From the NCBI GenBank assembly GCA_964578535.1, contig CAZODI010000002.1:88125-152124 (forward strand): 64,000 bases of DNA. The letters run 5' to 3'. How positions within the stretch are numbered: the stretch's first letter is position 1; each line of letters begins with the position of its first letter. The position numbers and the translations under genes were made by a program. Below the pieces are notes generated by a model. That model was given only the letters and a program-made list of their open reading frames with translations. It had not been told where the DNA came from and made no database searches. This stretch comes from PHBD01 sp964578535 (GTDB taxonomy: Bacteria > Desulfobacterota > Syntrophia > Syntrophales > PHBD01). Positions 57,128 through 64,000 of this stretch are shown in pieces.

Positions 57128-59551
57128 ATGTCATATCAGATCAAGAAAGCCGCTGTTCTGGGAGCCGGGGTCATGGGGGCCACCATTGCCGCCCACCTGA
57201 CCAACGCGGGGATCGAGTGCTGTCTGCTCGACATCGTCCCCTTCGAGCTCACCGAAGCCGATAAGAAGGCCGGGCTGACCGAGAAGAGTCCCGCCTGGCG
57301 GAACCGCTTTGCCGCAGGCGGGCTGGCCGGCGTCACGAAATCCAAGCCGGCGAGTTTCTACTCCAAGAAAAACGCCTCCATGATCAAGATCGGCAACTTC
57401 GAGGACAACCTGAAGTGGCTGGCCGACGTGGACTGGGTCATCGAAGTCGTCGTCGAGAACCTGAAGATCAAGCAGGACCTGTTCGCCAAGGTCGAAAAAA
57501 TCGTGAAGCCCGGCTGCATCGTCACGACGAACACCTCGGGCCTTCCCATCAAGGACATCACCGCCAACTTCGGCAAAAAGCTGAAGGAGCACTTCCTGGG
57601 CACCCACTTCTTCAATCCGCCCCGGTACATGAAGCTTCTCGAGGTCATTCCCGGCAAGGAGACGAAGAAGGAAGTCGTCGAGTTCATGATCAAATTCTGC
57701 GAGGAAGTCCTCGGGAAGGGCGTCGTGGTCTGCAAGGATGTCCCGAACTTCATCGGCAACCGCATCGGCGTCTTCGACATCTCCAACGCCGTCGCGCTGA
57801 TGGTCCAGAAGGGCCTGAAGGTGGAGGAAGTGGACGCTGTCATCGGCAAGGCCGTCGGCCGTCCCGGCACCGCCGTCTTCGGTACCCTGGATCTGGTCGG
57901 CCTCGACACGGGTTACCACGTCATGAAGAACCTCCATGCCGCCGTGCCCGACGATGAGTCCCGGGACCTCTTCATCCCGCCGGGATTCATGGACAAGATG
58001 ATGGAGAAGAAGTGGCTCGGCAACAAGACCAAGCAGGGCTTCTACAAGAAGACCAAGGACGAGAAGGGCAAGAAGGTCAAGCTGGTGCTGGACTACAATT
58101 CCCTCGAGTACGTGGCGCCCACGAAGCCCAAGTACGAGTCCGTCAGTGCTGCCAAGAAGGCTTCCGACCTCGGCATTGCCGAATCGATGAAGATCGTCTT
58201 CAACGGGAAGGACAAGGCCTCGGACCTGATCCGGGAATACCTCTGCAACAACTTCATCTATGCGGTGAACCGGATTCCCGAGATCGCCGACCGGGTCGTG
58301 GAGATCGACAATGCCATGAAGTGGGGCTACAACCACGCCCTCGGACCCTTCGAGACGTGGGATGCCGTGGGTGTCCGCAGTGCCGTGGACGCCATGAAGA
58401 AGATGGGCAAGAAGGTGCCCAAGAAGATCGAAGACATGCTCAAAGCGGGCTGCGAGTCCTTCTACACCAAGAAGGCGGACGGCCTGTACTACTATGATTT
58501 CGCCAAGAAGGGCTACGTCAAGCTGGAGGAGAACCCGAGAATCATCCTCCTGCCCAGCCTGAAGGAGCAGAAGAAGGTCGTGGCAGAGAACGCTTCCGCC
58601 AGCCTCATCGACATCGGCGACGGCGTTGCGTGCCTCGAGCTCCACACGAAGATGAACGCCGTGGACGACGGCGTGATCGAGATGATCAACACGAGCTGCG
58701 ACATCGTCGAGAAGGACTTCCTCGGCATGGTCGTCGGCAACCACGATCCTCGGGCCTTCTCGGCCGGTGCGAACATCTTCAAGGTCCTCCTGGCCATCCA
58801 GCAGGGTGACTGGGATGTCCTGGAAGCGCTGGTCGCGAATTTCCAGAACGCCAACATGAGGATGAAGTATCTTTCCAAACCCGTTGTGACTGCCCCGGCC
58901 GGACTGGCCCTGGGCGGCGGCTGCGAGATCGCCATGCACGGCGCCCGCTGCCAGCCCTGCGGCGAGACCTACATGGGCCTCGTGGAAGTCGGTGTCGGCG
59001 TGATCCCCGCGGGCGGCGGATGCAAGGAAATCCTGGTCCGCGTTACCGAGGGTCTTCCCGACGGCGTCGTCGAAGCGGGCCTCAACCTGCAGTTCCACAT
59101 GGCCAAGGCCTTCGAGAACATCGGAACCGCCAAGGTCGCCACCAGCGCCATGGAGGCCATGGAGCTGGGATACATCCGCAAGACCGAGGGCATCAGCCTC
59201 AACCGCGATCAGCAGCTCTGGGATGCCAAGCAGGTCGTTCTCGGCCTGTCCATGTTCTACAAACCGCCGCGGCCGGCTCTTATTCCCGTGATGGGTGAGA
59301 ACTTCCGCGGGATGGCCAACGGCGTCCTGTACAACATGCGCCACGGCAACTATGCATCGGACTACGACGTCCACGTCGGCCGGAAGGTGGCCTACATCCT
59401 CTCCGGCGGCGACTGCGCAGAAGGGACGTACGTTACGGAGCAGGAAATCCTGGATCTCGAAAAGGAAGCCTTCCTCTCCCTCTGCGGCGAGAAAAGGACC
59501 CAGGACCGGATCATGCACATGCTCACCACGGGCAAGCCGCTCCGGAACTAG
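57128..59551 (+). CDS. fadN: 3-hydroxyacyl-CoA dehydrogenase/enoyl-CoA hydratase fusion (FadN-type)
   Basis: An 807-aa bifunctional enzyme. The dehydrogenase comes first: Rossmann motif VLGAGVMGATIAAHL (residues 10-24), TNTSGLPI, HFFNPPRYMKLLEVI and a second HAD domain around 360-440. The crotonase-like domain follows (about 500-720) with PRAFSAGANIFKVL, LGGGCEIAMHGAR and VEVGVGVIPAGGG. This order, dehydrogenase before hydratase, is that of FadN and opposite to E. coli FadB. CAAGGAGG precedes the ATG. The crotonase part has one of the two usual Glu clearly (GCEIAM) and a second in LVEVGVGV. Confidence 0.93.
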   Translation: MSYQIKKAAVLGAGVMGATIAAHLTNAGIECCLLDIVPFELTEADKKAGLTEKSPAWRNRFAAGGLAGVTKSKPASFYSKKNASMIKIGNFEDNLKWLADVDWVIEVVVENLKIKQDLFAKVEKIVKPGCIVTTNTSGLPIKDITANFGKKLKEHFLGTHFFNPPRYMKLLEVIPGKETKKEVVEFMIKFCEEVLGKGVVVCKDVPNFIGNRIGVFDISNAVALMVQKGLKVEEVDAVIGKAVGRPGTAVFGTLDLVGLDTGYHVMKNLHAAVPDDESRDLFIPPGFMDKMMEKKWLGNKTKQGFYKKTKDEKGKKVKLVLDYNSLEYVAPTKPKYESVSAAKKASDLGIAESMKIVFNGKDKASDLIREYLCNNFIYAVNRIPEIADRVVEIDNAMKWGYNHALGPFETWDAVGVRSAVDAMKKMGKKVPKKIEDMLKAGCESFYTKKADGLYYYDFAKKGYVKLEENPRIILLPSLKEQKKVVAENASASLIDIGDGVACLELHTKMNAVDDGVIEMINTSCDIVEKDFLGMVVGNHDPRAFSAGANIFKVLLAIQQGDWDVLEALVANFQNANMRMKYLSKPVVTAPAGLALGGGCEIAMHGARCQPCGETYMGLVEVGVGVIPAGGGCKEILVRVTEGLPDGVVEAGLNLQFHMAKAFENIGTAKVATSAMEAMELGYIRKTEGISLNRDQQLWDAKQVVLGLSMFYKPPRPALIPVMGENFRGMANGVLYNMRHGNYASDYDVHVGRKVAYILSGGDCAEGTYVTEQEILDLEKEAFLSLCGEKRTQDRIMHMLTTGKPLRN

Positions 59552-59569
59552 TAGCAATTTCAACAATGA

Positions 59570-59589
59570 CGCGGGCTCCTTCGCCCGCG
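59570..59589 (+). repeat. Intercistronic hairpin between fadN and fadA
   Basis: A perfect 7-bp stem CGCGGGC/GCCCGCG with a 6-nt loop, 18 bp after the fadN stop and just before the fadA SD. It probably stabilises mRNA or tunes fadA translation. Confidence 0.45.
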
Positions 59590-59608
59590 CATCCTAAGGA
59601 GGAATATC

Positions 59609-60805
59609 ATGACTGATGCTGTGATTGTCGAAGCGGTCAGAAGTCCTGGTGGACGTTATAAGAGGGGCGGCCTTGCCGCAACGAGAGGAGACGAGATCGG
59701 TTTCCAGGTGATCAAAGGCCTCATGGCGCGGGTGCCCGCGGTGAAGCCGGAAGATGTGGACGACCTGATCGTCGGCTGCGCCTTCCCGGAGGCCGAGCAG
59801 GGCATGAACTACGGCCGGGTGCTCGCTATCGGTGCCGGTCTGCCGATCAGCGTGTCCGGCATGACGATCAACCGTTTCTGCTCCTCGGGCGTGCAGTCCA
59901 TCGCTGACGCCACGGCGAAGATCCGGGCCGGCTGGTCCGATATCATCATCGCCGGCGGCTGCGAGACCATGTCCCACATCCCCATGGGCGGCAGCATTTT
60001 CCGCCCGAACCCCGAGTGGAATTTCGACGGCGGCCAGCCCAATGTGTACGTTTCCATGGGCATCACCGCGGAGAACGTGGCGGTCAGCTACAATGTCTCC
60101 CGGGAAGACATGGACAAGATGGGCGTGGAGAGCAACCGCCGGGCTTATGAGGCCATCAAGGCCGGCAAGTTCAAGGAAGAGATTATTCCCATCGAGGCCT
60201 TCAAGTACAAGAGGGACAAGAACGGGAAGCGGATCCGCGAGAAGGTCGTCTTCGACACCGACGACGGCGTGCGCTGGCCCGTGAGGCTGGAGGACATGGC
60301 CAAGCTGAAGTCGCCCTTTAAGGCGGGCGGCGTCATCACGGCGGCCAACGCCTCCCAGATGACCGACGGCGCGGCATTCTCCCTGCTCATGTCGGCCGAG
60401 AAGGCCAAGGAGCTGGGTCTGAAGCCCCTGGCACGGCTGGCCTACTTTGCCGTGGCGGGATGCAAGGCGGAGGAGATGGGCATGGGCCCGGCCTACGCGA
60501 TTCCCAAGGTCCTGAAAATGGCCGGCCTGACCGCGAAGGACATCGACGTCTTCGAGGTCAACGAGGCCTTCGCCTCCCAGGCGATCGCCTGCTGCCGTCT
60601 CCTCGGGATCGAAGACCGCTACTGGGCCGGGGACATCAACCCCAACGGCGGTGCCATCGCCCTGGGGCATCCCCTGGGAGCGACGGGCGGCAAACTGACG
60701 GCCCAGCTGCTCCACGAGATGAAGCGCCGGAAGGCGAAGAAGGGCATCGTCTCCATGTGCATCGGCGGCGGCATGGGTGCGGCGGCGATCTACGAGATGC
60801 TGTAA
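59609..60805 (+). CDS. fadA: Acetyl-CoA acyltransferase (3-ketoacyl-CoA thiolase)
   Basis: A 398-aa thiolase that cleaves 3-ketoacyl-CoA to acetyl-CoA and a shortened acyl-CoA. The nucleophile is Cys 91 (NRFCSSG), with the catalytic His in GHPLGATGG, NEAFA in FEVNEAFASQ, and the second Cys in SMCIGGGMG. TAAGGAGG precedes the ATG. Last gene of the fad operon, closed by a strong terminator. Confidence 0.96.
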   Translation: MTDAVIVEAVRSPGGRYKRGGLAATRGDEIGFQVIKGLMARVPAVKPEDVDDLIVGCAFPEAEQGMNYGRVLAIGAGLPISVSGMTINRFCSSGVQSIADATAKIRAGWSDIIIAGGCETMSHIPMGGSIFRPNPEWNFDGGQPNVYVSMGITAENVAVSYNVSREDMDKMGVESNRRAYEAIKAGKFKEEIIPIEAFKYKRDKNGKRIREKVVFDTDDGVRWPVRLEDMAKLKSPFKAGGVITAANASQMTDGAAFSLLMSAEKAKELGLKPLARLAYFAVAGCKAEEMGMGPAYAIPKVLKMAGLTAKDIDVFEVNEAFASQAIACCRLLGIEDRYWAGDINPNGGAIALGHPLGATGGKLTAQLLHEMKRRKAKKGIVSMCIGGGMGAAAIYEML

Positions 60806-60874
60806 CCGTCAACCATTGTGTTTCCAACGGCGCGTCCCGGCCGGGAAGGACGGGACGCGACCGGTGGCCTGATA

Positions 60875-60912
60875 AGAAAAGCCGCGGCTGTGTGCCGCGG
60901 CTTTTCTGTTTT
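60875..60912 (+). terminator. Rho-independent terminator of the fad operon
   Basis: A perfect 14-bp stem (AGAAAAGCCGCGGC and complement), TGTGT loop, then GTTTT. Confidence 0.92.
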
Positions 60913-60999
60913 GTCCCGGCGGCCCCTGTGCTATATCGCTCGTGTCGTCAGGAGCTGCACGCCGGCGGCGATTCACGGACGTCCTGGAGGAATCGAATC

Positions 61000-61797
61000 A
61001 TGAGAGTCGGGTTTGTTCAGACCAAGCCGGTTTTCGGCCACGTGGACGGAAACGTCGAGCGGGCCGTGAAGATGATCCGCCGCTGCGACGCGGACCTGAT
61101 CGTCCTTCCAGAGCTGTTCAACACGGGATACCTCTTCACGTCAAAGGATGAGGTCCGGGAGCTGTCCGAGACGGTTCCGAAGGGAAAGACGACGGAGGCC
61201 CTGCGGGCGGTCGCCGCGGAGCGGAACGTCCACATCGTGGCGGGACTGATCGAGCGGCAACGAAGGAAATTGTACAACGCGGCCGTCCTGGTGTCTCCAG
61301 ATGGCCGGGTGGAGACCTACCGGAAGATTCACCTCTTCCACGAGGAGAAGCTCTGGTTCGACCCGGGCGACCGGCCATTCACGGTTTACGACATCGGCTC
61401 CTGCCGGGTCGGGATCATGATCTGCTTCGACTGGTTCTTCCCCGAGTCCATGCGCATCCTGGCCCTGAAGGGGGCCGACGTGGTGGCTCACTGCGCCAAC
61501 CTCGTCATGCCCTTCTGCCAGGACGCCATGATCACCCGCTGCCTGGAAAACCGGCTCTACGCCGTGACGGCGAACCGTGTCGGATCGGAGAAGCGGGGCG
61601 GGAAGTTCTGCCTCTACACGGGCCGCAGCCAGATCACGGGCCCCCAGGCCAATCTCCTCTATCGGGCCGGGGCCGGCGAGGAAGAGATCGGGACCGCTTC
61701 CATCGACGTGGCCGCCGTCCGGGACAAGCGCCTGAACGCCCACAACGTGCTCCTGGACGACCGGCGCATCGCGTTCTACGGCGACTTGACGTCCTGA
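61000..61797 (+). CDS. Nitrilase-superfamily carbon-nitrogen hydrolase
   Basis: A 265-aa amidase-type enzyme with the full catalytic triad: Glu 38 (LPELFNTGY), Lys 109 (YRKIHLFHEE) and Cys 142 (MICFDWFFPES). It resembles the beta-ureidopropionase/N-carbamoylputrescine/omega-amidase branch more than true nitrilases. ATG 61000 has GGAGG 8 bp upstream. Its 3' end overlaps the converging ADP-forming acyl-CoA synthetase by 22 bp. The substrate is not predictable. Confidence 0.92.
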   Translation: MRVGFVQTKPVFGHVDGNVERAVKMIRRCDADLIVLPELFNTGYLFTSKDEVRELSETVPKGKTTEALRAVAAERNVHIVAGLIERQRRKLYNAAVLVSPDGRVETYRKIHLFHEEKLWFDPGDRPFTVYDIGSCRVGIMICFDWFFPESMRILALKGADVVAHCANLVMPFCQDAMITRCLENRLYAVTANRVGSEKRGGKFCLYTGRSQITGPQANLLYRAGAGEEEIGTASIDVAAVRDKRLNAHNVLLDDRRIAFYGDLTS

Positions 61798-63860
61798 GGC
61801 GTCCGTGTCGGGGATGCCTGAATCTTCACGTCCACGGCGCAACATCCCCGGCCCTCCCCGTAAACCAGGACCGGATTCATGTCGAGGTTCCGGATCTCCG
61901 GATGATCCGCCAGGAGGCGGGAGACCGCGGCGATCAGCTTCTTGAGGGCATCCAGATCCGCCGGCGGCTCCCCCCGGAATCCTTTCAGCAGGGCCGCCCC
62001 CCGGGTCTCCCCGATCAGGAGCCCCGCCTCCTCTTCCGTCAGCGGCGCCACCCGCAGGGCCACGTCCCGCAGGACCTCCGTCAGGATTCCGCCGAGGCCG
62101 AAGAGGACCAGCGGGCCGAATTCCCGGTCCTGCCTGCCACCCACGATGACCTCCCGGCCCGGAGATGCCATTTTCTGCACCAGCCAGGGACCGGCCATTC
62201 CTTCCAGGGCCTCTTCCAGGGCCCGCTCATCCTCTAAGTTCAGCCGCACGCCCCCGGTCTCGGTCTTGTGGAGCACCGCCGGGTCGGCCGTTTTCAGGGC
62301 GACGGGGTAGCCCATGCCCCGCGCCGCCTCCAGGATCTCCCGGTGATTCCCGGCGACGGTGAACGGCGGGTGGGGAATTCCGCAGGATGCGAGGAGCGGG
62401 AAGGCCTCTTCCGGAGGCAGGAAGCGATCCGGGCCTTCCGCCGGGGAGAAGGGAATTCTGAAGAAAACGGTTTCCCGGGGCTGGCGGTCGATCTCCTGCC
62501 GGCGCAGGTGATAGCGGCGGGAGACCGCCAGGGCCGAGAGGGCCTGCCGGGCGTCCGAGAAGAGCGGAAGGCTGCAGGTCTGCTTCAGGGTAAAATGGAA
62601 TTTCCGGCTGGCGATCACGTAGATGACCACGGGCTTGTTGTAGCGCTCCTGCAGCTCCAGGGCGGAGCGGATGAGCGCCTGCGTCTCGGGGATGTGCGCG
62701 CTGTGCAGGTAGGTCTGGCCGAAGACCACGCCGTCCACGCCGGGCTCCTGGAGCGCCTTTTCGAGCACCTGGGTGTAGAAGCGGGTATCGAAGACGTCTC
62801 CCAGGTCCAGGGGGTTCGTCATCCGGATGACCCCCGCCCGGGTTTCCCGGCGGATCGTGTCGTACACCGCGTCGGAGTATTGGGCCAGGCGGAATCCGGC
62901 GCGGTGGACCGCGTCCGCCAGGACCACGCCCTGGCCGCCGGAGCGGCAGAGGACGCCGATGCGGTCGCCCGTCATGGGAGGCAGGAGAAAAGCCTTGAAT
63001 ACCTCCATCATCTCGCCCAGGGTCTCCACCCGGTGAATTCCCGCCTGCCGGAAGGCGGCCTCGGCGACCTCGTCGTCCCCCGCCAGCGCGGTTGTGTGGA
63101 ATTTGGCAATCTCGCGGCTGGCCGGCGTCCGGTTGGCCTTGAGGACGACGATGGGCTTCCGGGCGGACCAGGCGATCTCCAGCAGGCGGCGGCCGTCGGA
63201 GACGTGCTCCAGGTAGAGGCCGATCATGCGGGTCTCCGGATCGTCCAGGAAGAAGGAGAGGTAATCGCACTCGTTCAGGTCCAGCTTGTTGCCGATGCTG
63301 AGGACCTTGTTCAGGCCGATGTTCTCCAGTGTCAGCAGGCGGATGCTGTCCATCACGACGCCGCCGCTCTGGGCGATGACGGACGCAGGCCCTTTCTGGA
63401 CGGCATCTGGCTCCACGGGGAAGAAGGGCAGGAGGAGGCCGTTGTCCAGGTTGACCGTACCGATGCAGTTGGGGCCCATCAGGCGCATCCCGTAGCGGCG
63501 CAGAACTTCCCGGATCCGGTCTTCCAGGTCGCTCTTCTCCTCGTCGTATTCGCTGAAGCCGGCGGCCTGGACGACGGCGAAGGAGACGCCCTTCCGTCCG
63601 CAGTCCTCCAGGACCTGGAGAACCGAGCGCGCCGGGATCAGGAGCACCGCCAGGTCCGGGGAGCCGTCGATCTCATCGATGCTCCCGTGGATCGGCCGGC
63701 CGAGGTACGATCCTCCTTCCTTGCCGACCAGGTCCATCCGCCCGGGGAAGCGGAAGGTCTCGAGGTTCAGCGCCGTGAACTTGGCCAGGTTGCTGGGTGA
63801 GTCGGAGACTCCGTAGATCAGGACTCGCTCCGGGTAGAACAGCCGCGACAGTGGATGCAT
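61776..63860 (-). CDS. ADP-forming acetyl/acyl-CoA synthetase (fused alpha-beta)
   Basis: A 694-aa enzyme of the NDP-forming acyl-CoA synthetase family, which turns acyl-CoA, ADP and phosphate into acid, CoA and ATP. The CoA-binding domain opens with LFYPERVLIYGVSDSPSNLAKF; GPNCIGTVN and IAQSGGVVMD follow. The phosphohistidine is most likely in FHTTALAG. The ATP-grasp beta part (about 460-680) has PVALKTADPAVLHKTETGGV and FGLGGILTEVL. GAGGAG precedes ATG 63860. In syntrophs this reaction can save energy at the acetyl-CoA step. Its stop region overlaps the nitrilase-family gene on the other strand. Confidence 0.92.
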   Translation of the reverse strand: MHPLSRLFYPERVLIYGVSDSPSNLAKFTALNLETFRFPGRMDLVGKEGGSYLGRPIHGSIDEIDGSPDLAVLLIPARSVLQVLEDCGRKGVSFAVVQAAGFSEYDEEKSDLEDRIREVLRRYGMRLMGPNCIGTVNLDNGLLLPFFPVEPDAVQKGPASVIAQSGGVVMDSIRLLTLENIGLNKVLSIGNKLDLNECDYLSFFLDDPETRMIGLYLEHVSDGRRLLEIAWSARKPIVVLKANRTPASREIAKFHTTALAGDDEVAEAAFRQAGIHRVETLGEMMEVFKAFLLPPMTGDRIGVLCRSGGQGVVLADAVHRAGFRLAQYSDAVYDTIRRETRAGVIRMTNPLDLGDVFDTRFYTQVLEKALQEPGVDGVVFGQTYLHSAHIPETQALIRSALELQERYNKPVVIYVIASRKFHFTLKQTCSLPLFSDARQALSALAVSRRYHLRRQEIDRQPRETVFFRIPFSPAEGPDRFLPPEEAFPLLASCGIPHPPFTVAGNHREILEAARGMGYPVALKTADPAVLHKTETGGVRLNLEDERALEEALEGMAGPWLVQKMASPGREVIVGGRQDREFGPLVLFGLGGILTEVLRDVALRVAPLTEEEAGLLIGETRGAALLKGFRGEPPADLDALKKLIAAVSRLLADHPEIRNLDMNPVLVYGEGRGCCAVDVKIQASPTRTPQDVKSP

Positions 63861-63883
63861 CGTCTCCTCCCTCGTTTTTTTTC

Positions 63884-63912
63884 TTGAAAAAAGAACCTCC
63901 TTGGATTACATA
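63884..63912 (+). promoter_or_regulatory. Promoter of the tRNA-Val gene
   Basis: TTGAAA (63884-63889), 17-bp spacer, TACATA (63907-63912), 12 bp before the mature tRNA 5' end. It lies divergent from the acyl-CoA synthetase start. Confidence 0.5.
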
Positions 63913-63924
63913 CAACGCCCTCAC

Positions 63925-63999
63925 GGGCGGTTAACTCAGTGGGAGAGTGCTACCTTCACACGGTAGAAGTCACTGGTTCAAATCCAGTACCGCCTACCA
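63925..63999 (+). tRNA. tRNA-Val (anticodon CAC)
   Basis: A 75-nt cloverleaf: acceptor GGGCGGT/ACCGCCT (one G-U), D stem ACTC/GAGT, anticodon stem CTACC/GGTAG with loop TTCACAC (CAC, reads GUG), T stem ACTGG/CCAGT with loop TTCAAAT, discriminator A and an encoded CCA. Confidence 0.97.
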
Positions 64000-64000
64000 T

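Overview
The window comes from a GC-rich bacterial chromosome, most likely a Desulfobacterota (former Deltaproteobacteria) member close to the syntrophic Syntrophales. The pointers are a Geobacter/Syntrophus-type pilin, a periplasmic seven-haem cytochrome with flavoprotein reductase-like partners, a biotin-dependent acyl-CoA (de)carboxylase module, a two-subunit CoA-transferase, an ADP-forming acyl-CoA synthetase and a full beta-oxidation operon. This is inferred from gene content; no rRNA is present. The only RNA gene is tRNA-Val(CAC) at the right end. I see no transposase, prophage or CRISPR array.

Layout. 1-2.2 kb: a truncated unknown gene and a split transketolase pair. 2.3-5.8 kb: three coupled envelope genes, CsgG-like lipoprotein / FlgT-like / CsgG-like lipoprotein. 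5.8-7.4 kb (minus): PAS protein, MscL with a zinc-ribbon tail, flavin reductase. 7.5-10.6 kb: ABC exporter with a LolA-like protein, and a secreted unknown. 10.7-11.7 kb: a cation-diffusion-facilitator pseudogene with three lesions. 11.7-14.7 kb (minus): acyltransferase, HDAC-family deacetylase, MazG. 15.0-22.2 kb: branched-chain-type ABC uptake system ending in an acyl-CoA synthetase. 22.5-26.7 kb: carboxyltransferase, methylglutaconyl-CoA hydratase-like crotonase, HMG-CoA-lyase-like enzyme and free biotin carrier, with no biotin carboxylase. 26.7-33.0 kb: palindromic repeat, seven-haem cytochrome c, exported flavoprotein, second flavoprotein and PAS/LuxR regulator. 33.4-36.9 kb (minus): CMD-family protein, zinc-ribbon HDAC homologue, hydantoinase/oxoprolinase. 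37-41 kb: Ala/Pro lipoprotein, YtxH and DUF948 stress-type proteins, HNH protein, CoA-transferase pair. 41-44.5 kb (minus): zinc-ribbon protein, NAD synthetase, FolE2, QueD. 45-53 kb: sigma-54-controlled type IV pilin, three paralogous TMTC-like GT-C/TPR proteins and a YfhO-like protein. 53-54.2 kb (minus): family 9 glycosyltransferase. 54.4-60.8 kb: TetR regulator with its own operator, then acyl-CoA dehydrogenase, HAD/hydratase fusion and thiolase. 61-64 kb: nitrilase-superfamily amidase, ADP-forming acyl-CoA synthetase, tRNA-Val.

How it fits together. The main theme is anaerobic acyl-CoA metabolism: carboxylate uptake and activation (ABC system, AMP-forming synthetase, CoA-transferase), beta-oxidation (TetR operon), a branched or dicarboxylic side path (biotin module) and ATP recovery (ADP-forming synthetase). 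Electron disposal may use the cytochrome/flavoprotein module and possibly pili. The most promising unexplained systems are the pilin plus GT-C cluster, the reductase module with altered active-site residues, the biotin module without a carboxylase, and the CsgG/FlgT lipoprotein operon.
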